From Paenarthrobacter nitroguajacolicus (GTDB lineage: Bacteria; Actinomycetota; Actinomycetes; Actinomycetales; Micrococcaceae), in the NCBI RefSeq assembly GCF_007786235.1, contig NZ_VNFK01000006.1, positions 62,001-126,000 of the forward strand: a stretch of DNA of 64,000 nt. The letters run 5' to 3'. A program made the position numbers and the translations under genes. The notes under the pieces are model-generated. The model made no database searches, was not told the DNA's origin, and saw nothing but the letters and a program-made list of their open reading frames with translations. Within the stretch, counting starts at the first letter, position 1. Each line of letters starts with the position of its first letter. This document shows positions 53,184-61,627 of the stretch, piece by piece.

Positions 53184-54569
53184 ATGACAACGAAGTCCAT
53201 CGCGGCTCCTGCACCAACGTCCGGCCTAGGCCACTCACTGAAACCGCGCCAGCTGACCATGATGGGGCTCGGCAGCGCGATCGGCGCCGGCCTCTTCCTC
53301 GGCTCGGGCGCGGGAGTGCAGGCCGCCGGTCCGGCAGTCCTGATTTCGTACCTCATCGCCGGGACACTGATCATCCTGGTCATGTGGGCCTTGGGCGAAA
53401 TGGCTGCTGCCAACCCCAACAGCGGCGCATTCTCCGTGTACGCCGAGAAGGCCATGGGCAAGACCGCTGGCGGAACCATCGGCTGGCTCTGGTGGTTGCA
53501 ACTGGTGGTGGTCATCGCGGCCGAGGCCCTGGGAGCGGCAGGCCTCCTGTTCTCCATTTGGCCGGTCATTCCTGTATGGGTCCTGGCGCTCGTCTTCATG
53601 GTGGCCTTCACCGCCATCAACCTGGTGGGCGTCCGCAACTTCGGTGAGTTTGAATTCTGGTTCGCCATCCTTAAGGTGGCAGCAATCGTCATCTTCCTGC
53701 TCATCGGCGCAGCGCTGCTCTTCGGCTGGCTGCCGAATGTCCCGTCGCCCGGATTCTCCGCTTTCGGCGACTTCGCTCCCAACGGCATCGGCGGCATGGC
53801 TGCCGCCCTGTTCGTGGTGATCTTCGCATTCGGCGGCACTGAGATCGTCAGCGTGGCAGCGGCCGAAACCGAGAACCCCTCGCACAGCGTGGGCAAGGCC
53901 ATCCGCACGGTTGTCTGGCGAATCCTGGTCTTCTACATCGGCTCGGTCTTCGTTATCGCAGCCGTGCTTCCGGTCGGCTCCGAAGGACTGAAGTCCCCGT
54001 TCGCCGGAGTCCTGGACATCGCAGGAATCCCCGGCGCCGCAACAGCCATCACACTGGTGGCCGTAGTGGCATTGCTCTCGGCATTGAACGCCAACCTCTA
54101 TGGCGCGTCCCGGATGATCTTCTCCCTGTCCGAGCGCGGCGAGGCTCCCCGCCTCCTGTCCAAGCTGAGCGGCGCCAAGGTGCCGGTCGCCGCCGTCGGA
54201 ATCTCCGTCGCATTCGGCTTCATCGCCACCGTGCTGGAACTGCTGTTCCCGGAGAAGATCCTGCCCGCCCTCCTGAACTTGGTGGGCTCCACCTGCTTGG
54301 TGGTCTGGGGCACCGCCTTGGTGTCGCAGTTCATCCTGCGCCGCAGGGCGGACCGCGAGGGAACCGAGCTTCCCCTGCGCATGAAGGGTTTCCCCTACCT
54401 CACCATCGTGGGTTTGGTCCTGCTGGGCACCATCTTCGTGGTGGGCTTCGCCAACCCGGAGAGCGCCGGGCAGCTGATCGGAACATTCCTGCTCATCCTC
54501 GTCATCGCCGCTGGCTGCTTCCTCAATGCCAGGGCGAAGGCTGGAAAGCAGACCCTGGACGTCAAGTAA
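53184..54569 (+). CDS. Amino acid permease, APC/GABA-permease type
   Basis: A 461-residue membrane transporter with 12 predicted helices. The AAT-family start KPRQLTMMGLGSAIGAGLFLGSGAGVQAAGPAVLISYLIAG (residues 20-60) and the consensus amphipathic GEMAAANPNSGAFSVYAEKAMG are clear, with FGGTEIVSVAAAETENP in helix 6. The substrate is probably a neutral amino acid or GABA. The divergent AsnC regulator likely controls it. A good ribosome site (AGAAGG) precedes the ATG, and a terminator follows the stop. Confidence 0.9.
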   Translation: MTTKSIAAPAPTSGLGHSLKPRQLTMMGLGSAIGAGLFLGSGAGVQAAGPAVLISYLIAGTLIILVMWALGEMAAANPNSGAFSVYAEKAMGKTAGGTIGWLWWLQLVVVIAAEALGAAGLLFSIWPVIPVWVLALVFMVAFTAINLVGVRNFGEFEFWFAILKVAAIVIFLLIGAALLFGWLPNVPSPGFSAFGDFAPNGIGGMAAALFVVIFAFGGTEIVSVAAAETENPSHSVGKAIRTVVWRILVFYIGSVFVIAAVLPVGSEGLKSPFAGVLDIAGIPGAATAITLVAVVALLSALNANLYGASRMIFSLSERGEAPRLLSKLSGAKVPVAAVGISVAFGFIATVLELLFPEKILPALLNLVGSTCLVVWGTALVSQFILRRRADREGTELPLRMKGFPYLTIVGLVLLGTIFVVGFANPESAGQLIGTFLLILVIAAGCFLNARAKAGKQTLDVK

Positions 54570-54590
54570 CCACCTGCTTAGCTCAACACA

Positions 54591-54624
54591 GAAGCCCTGC
54601 ACAGTTTGTACTGTGCAGGGCTTC
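54591..54624 (+). terminator. Intrinsic terminator after the amino acid permease
   Basis: A perfect 14-bp stem GAAGCCCTGCACAG/CTGTGCAGGGCTTC with a six-base loop, then TTCTGTT. Confidence 0.88.
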
Positions 54625-54670
54625 TTCTGTTAGCCAAGTTGTACAAAGTGTTTCCTTCAAACTACGCTTA

Positions 54671-54700
54671 TTGCGCATGCCTGGAATGGGTGACTAGGGT
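54671..54700 (+). promoter_or_regulatory. Promoter for the 2-oxoacid dehydrogenase cluster
   Basis: TTGCGC (54671-54676), an 18-base spacer and TAGGGT (54695-54700), then seven bases to the ATG at 54708. No ribosome site is present, so the mRNA may be leaderless. Confidence 0.55.
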
Positions 54701-54707
54701 CACAGCC

Positions 54708-55760
54708 ATGACTACCGAACCAGTGCTGGCCGCCGTCGATGACGACGCGGCCCCGCTCACACACCATCAACTCCGTGAGCTGTACACGCTGATGGCAGCC
54801 GTCCGCCACCTGGACACAGCGGCCGTCGCCTGGCAGCGCCAAGGCATCATTCCCGGCTATGCTCCAGAGCTTGGCCAGGAGGCAGCCCAGGTAGGCAGCG
54901 GGTACGCCGTCGACCGGAGCCGCGACTTCGTTTTCCCCACGTACCGGGAGATGGGCGTAGCCCGGGCCATGGGGCTGGACATGGTGGGCTACATGTCCAC
55001 CCACAAGGCGACCTGGCATGGCGGCATGTACAACCCGTTGGAGTCGCGCTTCGCGCCCATCCAGGCCGTTGTGGCGGGTTCAGTCCTGCACGCCGTTGGC
55101 TGGGCCCACGGACAGACGCTCTCCGGCAAGGCTTCCGGCCACCACGGTGTAGCCATCACGTACTTCGGCGACGGTGCTTCCTCACAGGGCGATGTCCATG
55201 AAGCCATGAACTTCGCCGCCGTCATGAAGGCACCGGTGGTCTTCTTCATTCAAAACAACGGCTGGGCCATCTCCGTTCCCACCGATCGCCAAGTGGCCGG
55301 CGGTTCCGTGGCGGCCCGAGCTGCCGGATACGGCATCCCGTCCCTCCAAGTGGATGGCAACGATGTGGTGGCTGTACACGAAGCCACCCGCTCAGCGTTC
55401 GCCCATTGCCGCGCCGGCAACGGTCCCGTGGTCATCGAAGCAATGACCTACCGCCGGGGCCCGCATTCCACCGCTGACGATCCCGGCCGCTACCGCACGC
55501 TGGAGGAGGAAAGGTTGGACGCCGGCCAGGATCCCCTGGAACGGTTCAAGCAGCGGTTGCTCGCCGAAGGGATCGCGGACGAAGCCTTCTTCGCCGAAGC
55601 ACAGCGGAAGGCCGAAGAGGAAGAGGAAGCCATCCGTACAGGCATCGAGGAACTGGGCCCCCGCCCCGGCGCCGAAATGTTCAGCCTGGTCTTCCAGGAA
55701 CCAACGCCCGCCCTTCAATCACAGGCCACCGCGTGGCGCGAGGAGTCCGAACATGTCTGA
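54708..55760 (+). CDS. 2-oxoacid dehydrogenase E1 component, alpha subunit
   Basis: A 350-residue thiamine-diphosphate subunit. The ThDP/Mg motif is FGDGASSQGDVHEAMNFAAVMKAPVVFFIQNNGWAIS, and the phosphorylation-loop region YRRGPHSTADDP is present. The order alpha, beta, lipoyl, hydrolase resembles acetoin dehydrogenase clusters, but annotation as pyruvate or branched-chain 2-oxoacid dehydrogenase is equally compatible with this subunit. ATG 54708 is used because the frame upstream runs through the permease terminator. It overlaps the beta-subunit gene by eight bases (ATGTCTGA). Confidence 0.92.
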   Translation: MTTEPVLAAVDDDAAPLTHHQLRELYTLMAAVRHLDTAAVAWQRQGIIPGYAPELGQEAAQVGSGYAVDRSRDFVFPTYREMGVARAMGLDMVGYMSTHKATWHGGMYNPLESRFAPIQAVVAGSVLHAVGWAHGQTLSGKASGHHGVAITYFGDGASSQGDVHEAMNFAAVMKAPVVFFIQNNGWAISVPTDRQVAGGSVAARAAGYGIPSLQVDGNDVVAVHEATRSAFAHCRAGNGPVVIEAMTYRRGPHSTADDPGRYRTLEEERLDAGQDPLERFKQRLLAEGIADEAFFAEAQRKAEEEEEAIRTGIEELGPRPGAEMFSLVFQEPTPALQSQATAWREESEHV

Positions 55761-56838
55761 GACCATCACCGATCCGCGCAGCGCTGACAGCAACGCAGGC
55801 GCGGCGGCCGTACAGCAGATGTCCATGCAACAGGCCCTCAATCGGGCACTCGACGAGATCCTGGCTGACAACCCCAAGGCCGTCATCTTCGGTGAGGACT
55901 GCGGCCGCTTGGGCGGCGTCTTCCGGATCACCGACGGCCTCCAAGCCAAACACGGCGAGGACCGCGTGTTCGACACCCCGCTGGCCGAATCCGGCATCCT
56001 GGGCATGTCCGTGGGCCTGGCCATGGCCGGCTTCCACCCCATCCCCGAGGTCCAGTTCGATGGCTTCGCCTATCCGGCCATCAACCAGATCGTCTGCCAG
56101 ATCGCCCGGATGAACTACCGCAGCCGCGGCACGTTGCCCATGCCCATCACCCTGCGCGTGCCCAGCTTCGGCGGTATCCGTGCACCCGAGCACCACGGCG
56201 AAAGCCTCGAGGCGTTGTTCGCACACGTACCGGGCCTCAAGGTGGTCTCCCCTTCGAACCCGCACGACGCCTACCATCTGCTCAAGTACGCGGCCACACG
56301 GCCGGACCCGGTCATCTTCATGGAACCGAAGTCCCGCTACTGGCAGAAGGGCCCGGTGGATGTCACCTCCGCGGCCGCTATCCCTGTCACAGCAGCGCAC
56401 GACGACGGCACGGCCCACGGCGGCAGCCTCACCGGCGCCCGTGTGGCCAGGGAAGGCCGCCACCTCACACTGGTGGCATGGGGTGCCATGGTGGCCCGAT
56501 GCCTCCAGGTGGCCGAGCTCGCGGCCGAGGACGGCATCGACATCGAAGTCCTTGACCTGCGCTGGCTCAAGCCCATTGATGCCGATGCTTTGGCGAGGTC
56601 CGTCGGGAAGACGCGACGCGCCGTCGTCGTTCATGAAGCGCCGCTGACCTCCGGCCTTGGCGCCGAAGTGGCCCAGCTCATCACGCAAAGCTGTTTCGCA
56701 ACACTGAAGGCACCGGTGGAACGCGTGACCGGGTTCGACGTCCCCTACCCCTCCGGCGACCTGGAGGACGAATACATCCCCAACATCGACCGCATCCTCT
56801 TTGGGATCCAACGCGTACTGGAGTACCGCCGTGGCTGA
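55753..56838 (+). CDS. 2-oxoacid dehydrogenase E1 component, beta subunit
   Basis: A 361-residue partner that forms the alpha2beta2 E1 heterotetramer. Conserved segments are VIFGEDCGRLGGVFRITDGLQ, DTPLAESGILGMSVGLAMAGFHPIPEVQFDGF, ITLRVPSFGGIRAPEHHGESLEA, PGLKVVSPSNPHDAYHLLKYA and WLKPIDADALARSVGKT, with the C-terminal transketolase domain. The gene starts inside the end of the alpha gene and overlaps the lipoyl-domain gene by eight bases (GTGGCTGA), so all are tightly coupled. Confidence 0.92.
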   Translation: MSETITDPRSADSNAGAAAVQQMSMQQALNRALDEILADNPKAVIFGEDCGRLGGVFRITDGLQAKHGEDRVFDTPLAESGILGMSVGLAMAGFHPIPEVQFDGFAYPAINQIVCQIARMNYRSRGTLPMPITLRVPSFGGIRAPEHHGESLEALFAHVPGLKVVSPSNPHDAYHLLKYAATRPDPVIFMEPKSRYWQKGPVDVTSAAAIPVTAAHDDGTAHGGSLTGARVAREGRHLTLVAWGAMVARCLQVAELAAEDGIDIEVLDLRWLKPIDADALARSVGKTRRAVVVHEAPLTSGLGAEVAQLITQSCFATLKAPVERVTGFDVPYPSGDLEDEYIPNIDRILFGIQRVLEYRRG

Positions 56839-57160
56839 AATTTCCTTCCCGCTTCCCGACCTCGGTGAAGGCCTCATCGAGGCCACAGTGCTGGACTGGT
56901 TGGTGGAGGCCGGCCAGCAGGTGGAACGCAACCAACCGATCGTGGAGCTCGAAACCAGCAAGTCGGCCCTCGAATTGCCCAGCCCCCAGGCGGGTAAAGT
57001 GGTGCGTATTCACGGGGCGCCCGGTGACACCATCAACGTTGGCGAACCGCTGATCGTGTTCGAGGTTCCGGACGATACCGCCGGGATCGTGGGCACTGTT
57101 CCCAAGGACGAAGCACCCAAGCGCCGGGTCCGCCTGAGCGCCGTACTCGATGAGGACTGA
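56831..57160 (+). CDS. Free-standing lipoyl-domain protein (E2 lipoyl carrier)
   Basis: A 109-residue protein consisting almost entirely of one lipoyl domain: FPLPDLGEGLIEATVLDWLVEAGQQVERNQPIVELETSKSALELPSPQAGKVVRIHGAPGDTINVGEPLIVFE. The lipoylated lysine is K44 in ETSKSALEL. There is no E1/E3-binding domain and no acetyltransferase catalytic domain; the reading frame ends with a short basic tail. An E2 normally runs to 400 or more residues, so this is a stand-alone swinging arm and not a frameshift (no E2 continuation is visible in other frames). It is coupled to E1-beta by overlap. Confidence 0.9.
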   Translation: MAEISFPLPDLGEGLIEATVLDWLVEAGQQVERNQPIVELETSKSALELPSPQAGKVVRIHGAPGDTINVGEPLIVFEVPDDTAGIVGTVPKDEAPKRRVRLSAVLDED

Positions 57161-57161
57161 C

Positions 57162-57992
57162 ATGATGACCGGCAGGCACACCGTGGAACAGAACAGGCAC
57201 ACCGTGGAGGGTACCGACCCTGGACTGTTTGTTGAAGTCCATGAGCCAGCCACCGATGCCGGACTCCGCCCTGTCCTGTTGATTCATGGTTTCTCGTCCT
57301 CCAGCAAACTGAACTGGCAGGACAGCGGTTGGGTTACCACCCTGCAGGATGCCGGGCGCCTGGTGATCACCGTGGACCTGCCGGGGCATGGCCGGAGCCA
57401 CTCCCCCGAAGACCTGGATTCCTACACGCCCAGCCGCATCCGCGCGGATCTCCTTCAGATTGTCACCGACGCCGGGGCGCGGCCCCTCCGCGACGGCGAC
57501 CCTTCCACGGGACTTGACGTCATCGGCTACTCGTTGGGCTCGCGGCTGGCGTGGGAGTTCGGCGCCACCCAGCCCGATCTCGTCCACCGGATGGTCCTGG
57601 GCGGCCCAAGCTCAGCAGATCCGCTGGCAGCGTTCGACCTTGTGGCTGCGCAACGGCATCTGGCAGACGGCACGCCCATCGAGGATGCCTCTACGTCAGG
57701 GCTGTTGAAAATGGCGCAGATGCTGCCCAGCAACAACCTGTTCGCCATGTTGTCGCTGATCGAGGCCATCAAGGGAGAGCCTTTCGATCCTGCAGAGGCG
57801 GCCCCGCACATGCCCCTCTTGCTGGTTGCCGGCGAGAAAGACGAAAGGGCTGCGACCATGCCGGAGCTTGCGTCCATCGCGGGCAAGCATGGCGGCATGG
57901 TGGAGACCCTTGTTGTACCGGGCCGCACTCATACCAACGTCATCACAAGCCGGGCGTTCAAGGAAGCGGCCGTCGAGTTCCTCGGCGTGTAG
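57162..57992 (+). CDS. Alpha/beta hydrolase, AcoC C-terminal-like
   Basis: A 276-residue alpha/beta-hydrolase-fold protein. The oxyanion segment is LLIHGFSSSSKLNW, the nucleophile elbow is GYSLGS with S124, a candidate acid lies in AGEKDERA, and the catalytic His is in GRTHTNV. In acetoin dehydrogenases the E2 protein AcoC is a lipoyl domain fused to an alpha/beta-hydrolase domain; here the two parts are separate adjacent genes. It starts 1 base after the lipoyl gene stop (ATG 57162 or 57165; GAGGAC serves as ribosome site). An independent thioesterase or esterase role remains possible. Confidence 0.85.
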   Translation: MMTGRHTVEQNRHTVEGTDPGLFVEVHEPATDAGLRPVLLIHGFSSSSKLNWQDSGWVTTLQDAGRLVITVDLPGHGRSHSPEDLDSYTPSRIRADLLQIVTDAGARPLRDGDPSTGLDVIGYSLGSRLAWEFGATQPDLVHRMVLGGPSSADPLAAFDLVAAQRHLADGTPIEDASTSGLLKMAQMLPSNNLFAMLSLIEAIKGEPFDPAEAAPHMPLLLVAGEKDERAATMPELASIAGKHGGMVETLVVPGRTHTNVITSRAFKEAAVEFLGV

Positions 57993-58040
57993 TCCCTGTT
58001 CCCGGTCCGGGAAGTTTGTCCCGCAGTGGCTGGCCCCTCA

Positions 58041-58454
58041 TCAGCGGGCCAGCCGCTCGGCGTTAAGGGACATTCTTTCCAAGACACTCAGGGCCATGGC
58101 GTACTCATCGATGCCGATGCCCATGGACAAGTCGTGGCGGGCATCGTCCACCAGGCGCTGGGCTTCATGGTACTTCTCCCGGCCTCGGTCACTCAGGGCG
58201 AGGCGGTCGTCGATCATGGTGATCATGCCGCGGCCCACCAAGGCGGCCAGTTCCCGCTCACGCAACCGTACATCCCCACCCCACAGCGGCTGCAGGGCTG
58301 TCTCCAGCTGGTCCGGAAGCAAGGCGCCCTCCGACAAGGTGCCCAAGGTCTGCCATTGGCGCCGCGTGAGCTTGATCCTGGCCAAGGTACTGTCCAGTTG
58401 CACCTCCAACGCGGCGTCGAGCCTCTTGATCCAATATCCGATGGGCTTGTTCAC
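58041..58454 (-). CDS. MarR-like winged-helix regulator
   Basis: A 137-residue protein resembling MarR regulators: LTRRQWQTLGTLSEG (helix 2-3 region), a divergent recognition helix, RERELAALVGRGMITMIDDRLALSDRGREKYHEAQ as wing and following helix. It is shorter and more divergent than the other two MarR proteins here. GTG 58454 is the start. It is convergent with the hydrolase gene and divergent from the phosphoribosyltransferase gene, its most likely target. Confidence 0.75.
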   Translation of the reverse strand: MNKPIGYWIKRLDAALEVQLDSTLARIKLTRRQWQTLGTLSEGALLPDQLETALQPLWGGDVRLRERELAALVGRGMITMIDDRLALSDRGREKYHEAQRLVDDARHDLSMGIGIDEYAMALSVLERMSLNAERLAR

Positions 58455-58546
58455 AAGGCCATGCTTTCAGTGGAGGCGTTACCGGGCAAGGTGTGGACGG
58501 TAGGCTTGGAAGTGCAAGGAAAAACGTGGAAGTGGAGCAGATGGGC

Positions 58547-59236
58547 ATGCGTTTCAAGGACCGCGCGGAAGCCGGTCGACGCTTGGCGGAAGGACTCCCC
58601 CAGTTGCGGGAGCGCCCGGACACCATCATCCTCGGCCTCGCCCGTGGCGGTGTACCGGTGGCAGCGGCTGCAGCCTCCGAGCTGTACCTGCCGTTCGGCG
58701 CCGTCCTGGTCCGTAAGCTGGGCATCCCGGGCAGGGACGAAACCGCTTTTGGGGCTTTGGCTTGGTCCCAGGGCGAGGTCCTCCGCATCGTCAACAAGCC
58801 GTTGAAGGAACTCATTCTCGCCCACGGAATTCTGCAATCAGCACTGGATGCCGTGGAAGCCCACGAGCGGTCCGAGCTGCTTCGCCGCGCAAAACAGTAC
58901 CCGGGAACCGGCCATGACCTGCGGGGTAAAACCGTAGTGCTGGCAGATGACGGACTCGCTACCGGCGCCACCATGCGTGCCGCCGTCGAAGCGGTCCGGG
59001 CGGGAGGAGCCAGCACCGTGGTGGCGGCAGTCCCAGTGGCATCGTTGGAGGCATCGACGTCCCTGGCAAGGGTGTGCGACCACGTATTTTCCCTCCACAC
59101 GCCGGGAAAGTTCCACGCTGTTGGCGCGTTTTACGAGCGATTCGAGCAACTCTCCGATGCCGACGTCGTAGGCCAATTGGAAGCTGCAGCGTCAGCGGCC
59201 GTCAGTAGCCGCATTTCCCGGGTCACAGGCTCTTAA
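58547..59236 (+). CDS. Phosphoribosyltransferase-domain protein
   Basis: A 229-residue type I PRTase-fold protein. The PRPP loop reads VVLADDGLATGATM, preceded by DTIILGLARGGVPVAAAAA at the N-terminus and VRKLGIPGRDETAFGALA. This group, often called phosphoribosyltransferase of unknown specificity, is distinct from adenine or hypoxanthine enzymes. ATG 58547 is chosen because GGAG lies 9 bases before it; ATG 58541 is possible. A TAGGCT hexamer at 58501 may be its -10. The function is not known. Confidence 0.82.
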   Translation: MRFKDRAEAGRRLAEGLPQLRERPDTIILGLARGGVPVAAAAASELYLPFGAVLVRKLGIPGRDETAFGALAWSQGEVLRIVNKPLKELILAHGILQSALDAVEAHERSELLRRAKQYPGTGHDLRGKTVVLADDGLATGATMRAAVEAVRAGGASTVVAAVPVASLEASTSLARVCDHVFSLHTPGKFHAVGAFYERFEQLSDADVVGQLEAAASAAVSSRISRVTGS

Positions 59237-59239
59237 CGA

Positions 59240-59275
59240 ATACCGGGCGCGGCCCCTATGGACCGCACCCGGTAT
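59240..59275. terminator. Bidirectional terminator-like hairpin between convergent genes
   Basis: A 13-bp stem with one mismatch (ATACCGGGCGCGG and CCGCACCCGGTAT) lies between the PRTase and MFS stops. No T-tract follows, so termination strength is uncertain. Confidence 0.6.
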
Positions 59276-59294
59276 ACGACTTCCGCGAGGTGGA

Positions 59295-60629
59295 CTAGTG
59301 GTGGACGCTGTAGCCCAGCGGCCGGCCCCTGGTCTCCTTGGCAAGGATGACGCCCACTGCGGAGATGATGCACAGACCCATGATGTAGAGGCCCACCGAA
59401 CCGGACCATTTGGTGGAATCCAGGAGTGCCTGTGCGATCAGTGGCGCGAAGGCTCCACCGAGGATCGCACCCAGGGCGTAGCCGATGGAGATTCCGGAAT
59501 ACCGGACCTGGGCGGGGAACATCTCGGCGTACATAGCGGACATCGGTCCATAGGAAAGACCCAGCCCAATGGTCAGCACGAACAGTGCGGTTCCGTAGAG
59601 CAGGATGTCCTTGGAATCGATCAGGATGAACATGGGAATCATCCAGGCGAAGACCAGGCCATAGCCGATCAGGAACGTCTTGACGCGGCCGATCTTGTCC
59701 GACAACCAGCCACCCACCATGGTGAAGATGAGCCAGCCGAAGGACGCAATGGTGGTGGCCAACAGGACCTGCGGAGTGGGCATTTTCAATGTTCGTGTGG
59801 CGTAGGAGATGAAGAAGGCAATCAGCAGGTAGCCGGCGGCGTTGTTGGCGATGAAGATCAGCGCAGCGAGGACAACTTCCTTCTTGTTCTTGCGGAAGAG
59901 ATCACCGAGCGGTGCCTTGCTCTCGGCTTTGCGCTGGGCGATTTCCTTGAACACCGGGCTCTCACCAACAGCGCGACGGATCAGGTATCCCACCACAATG
60001 AGGACCACGGACAGCAGGAACGGAACGCGCCAACCCCAAGCGGCAAAGTCTTCCTTTGACATGCCCGACTGCAGGAGGAACAGCAGCCCAGTGGCCAGGA
60101 TCATGCCGATGGGAACACCGATCTGCGGGTAGGCCCCGAAGAGCCCGCGCTTCTTGATCGGTGCATGCTCCACAGCCATGAGCGCGGCACCGCCCCATTC
60201 ACCGCCGGCAGAGAAGCCCTGGACCACACGAAGGGTGATCAGCAGGACGGGTGCCCACAGGCCGATGGTGGCATAGGTGGGCAGGAGGCCGATCAACGCG
60301 GTGGCAGCCCCCATCATGACGAGCGTCATGACCAGGACGGCCTTCCTGCCCATCCTGTCGCCGAGGTGGCCGGCTACGAACGCGCCCAGCGGGCGGAACA
60401 GGAAACTGATGCCGATGGTGGCGAACGACAGGAGTTGCGCCACTCCCGGGTTCGACTTCTCAAGTGGCGAGAGGAACAACGGCGCCAACAGCGTGGCCGT
60501 GAGCTGGGCAAAGATGAAGAAGTCGTACCACTCGATGGTGGTGCCCACCAGTGTCCCGGCCAGTACCCGGCGCTCTTCGCGCTTGCTGCTGGGTCCTGAC
60601 GGGGAGTCGACAGTGGAAGTTGCGGTCAT
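59295..60629 (-). CDS. MFS transporter, metabolite:H+ symporter (MHS) type
   Basis: A 444-residue 12-helix major-facilitator protein of the MHS subgroup (ShiA, ProP, KgtP relatives). The N-terminal signature is GTLVGTTIEWYDFFIFAQLTATLLAPLFL, with GHLGDRMGRKAVLVMTL in loop 2-3 and LRVVQGFSAGGEWGGAALMAVEHA in helix 4-5. Likely substrates are organic acids, osmolytes or aromatic acids. It has a GGAG ribosome site. It is divergent from an iclR gene, a common arrangement for catabolic regulation, and a palindrome sits in the gap. Confidence 0.9.
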   Translation of the reverse strand: MTATSTVDSPSGPSSKREERRVLAGTLVGTTIEWYDFFIFAQLTATLLAPLFLSPLEKSNPGVAQLLSFATIGISFLFRPLGAFVAGHLGDRMGRKAVLVMTLVMMGAATALIGLLPTYATIGLWAPVLLITLRVVQGFSAGGEWGGAALMAVEHAPIKKRGLFGAYPQIGVPIGMILATGLLFLLQSGMSKEDFAAWGWRVPFLLSVVLIVVGYLIRRAVGESPVFKEIAQRKAESKAPLGDLFRKNKKEVVLAALIFIANNAAGYLLIAFFISYATRTLKMPTPQVLLATTIASFGWLIFTMVGGWLSDKIGRVKTFLIGYGLVFAWMIPMFILIDSKDILLYGTALFVLTIGLGLSYGPMSAMYAEMFPAQVRYSGISIGYALGAILGGAFAPLIAQALLDSTKWSGSVGLYIMGLCIISAVGVILAKETRGRPLGYSVHH

Positions 60630-60675
60630 TGGAACTCCATGGGGTGAGAGTGACTGGTCGGCGAGCGAGATGCAT

Positions 60676-60697
60676 TAACCGACAGAACGGTCAGTTA
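60676..60697. promoter_or_regulatory. 22-bp dyad between the MFS and IclR genes
   Basis: The sequence is an imperfect palindrome with outer arms TAACCGAC and GTCAGTTA; 8 of 11 base pairs match. It lies 47 bases upstream of the MFS start and 71 bases upstream of the IclR start. The form resembles TetR-family operators more than known IclR sites. Confidence 0.45.
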
Positions 60698-60754
60698 GGA
60701 AAGAATACTACAGCTTGTGACCCAAAGCACAGCCCCTGCGATCATCGGCCAACA

Positions 60755-60760
60755 TAGGAT
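60755..60760 (+). promoter_or_regulatory. -10 hexamer for iclR gene
   Basis: TAGGAT followed by seven bases (GGTTCGC) and the ATG at 60768. It supports this start over in-frame codons further upstream. Confidence 0.5.
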
Positions 60761-60767
60761 GGTTCGC

Positions 60768-61505
60768 ATGAAAGCCAGCAGCGACGTCAACGGTCCGCAG
60801 GAAGCGGGAACGCAAGCTCCGCCGTCGCAAACCCTTTCGCGGGGAATCCGGGCATTGGAGATCCTCGCCGCGGCCGAGCGCCCCCTCAGCATCGCCGAAC
60901 TCACCGAGGCACTCGGCGTGCACCGCTCCGTTGCCTATCGCATCCTGCGCACTTTGGAAGATCACTCCCTGCTGGTTCGCGACGACTCCGGCCGCGTCCA
61001 GCCCGGCCCCGGCCTTTCAGTCCTCGCCAGCGGCGTCTCGCGCAACCTGCAAACCGCGGCGCTGCCGGAACTCACCCAGCTGGCCAACACGCTGCACATG
61101 ACGGCCTTCGTTGCGGTATGGGATCACCAGGAATGCGTCACGCTGGTCACCGTGGAGCCCCGGCACTCCGGCGCCGCACTCGCCCAACACCCTGGAAGCC
61201 GGCACCCCGTGAGCACCGGAGCTCCCGGAATCGCCATCCAATCAACCATGACGGAGGAGCGCTGGCAGCAAGTGGGTGCCGGCAACCCCTACCGCCCCGA
61301 AGCCCACGAGGCCCGGCGCCTCGGCTACGCCACCAGCCACGACGAAGTCATAGCCGGGTTATCCTCCATCGCCTCCCCCATCAGGGTTCCGGGCGGGCGG
61401 CCGGCCGCGATCGCCGTCGTCTATATCCGTCTGGACCAGGACGCCGACGCCGTTGGCAAGGCACTGGCCGCCAGTGCTGCACGCATCGAAAGCCAGCTGG
61501 CCTAA
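60768..61505 (+). CDS. IclR-family transcriptional regulator
   Basis: A 245-residue regulator. The winged helix is LSRGIRALEILAAAERPLSIAELTEALGVHRSVAYRILRTLEDHSLLVRDDSGRVQPGPGLSVLA (about residues 23-88), followed by the GAF-like IclR effector domain with HPGSRHPVSTGAPGIAIQS and GYATSHDEVIAGLSSIASPIR. It is divergent from the MFS transporter and upstream of moaF, so it could control uptake and use of an organic substrate. The short start at ATG 60768 agrees with the -10 spacing. Confidence 0.9.
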   Translation: MKASSDVNGPQEAGTQAPPSQTLSRGIRALEILAAAERPLSIAELTEALGVHRSVAYRILRTLEDHSLLVRDDSGRVQPGPGLSVLASGVSRNLQTAALPELTQLANTLHMTAFVAVWDHQECVTLVTVEPRHSGAALAQHPGSRHPVSTGAPGIAIQSTMTEERWQQVGAGNPYRPEAHEARRLGYATSHDEVIAGLSSIASPIRVPGGRPAAIAVVYIRLDQDADAVGKALAASAARIESQLA

Positions 61506-61570
61506 GCCTTTCCGTCCAGGTCAAGTGATGTGCCCCACAGCACAAGACTCCGGAGCATGGGCACCGAATA

Positions 61571-61612
61571 CTCGAAGAAGGACCGGACACGCCGTCCGGT
61601 CCTTCTTTCGAG
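61571..61612 (+). terminator. Long hairpin between iclR and moaF
   Basis: A stem of 18 bp with one bulged base (arms 61571-61588 and 61594-61612, core AAGGACCGGAC) and loop ACGCC, followed by only a short T-run inside the arm. It ends 15 bases before the moaF ATG. It may terminate iclR transcription or shape the moaF leader. Confidence 0.65.
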
Positions 61613-61627
61613 CACGAGAAGGAATCC

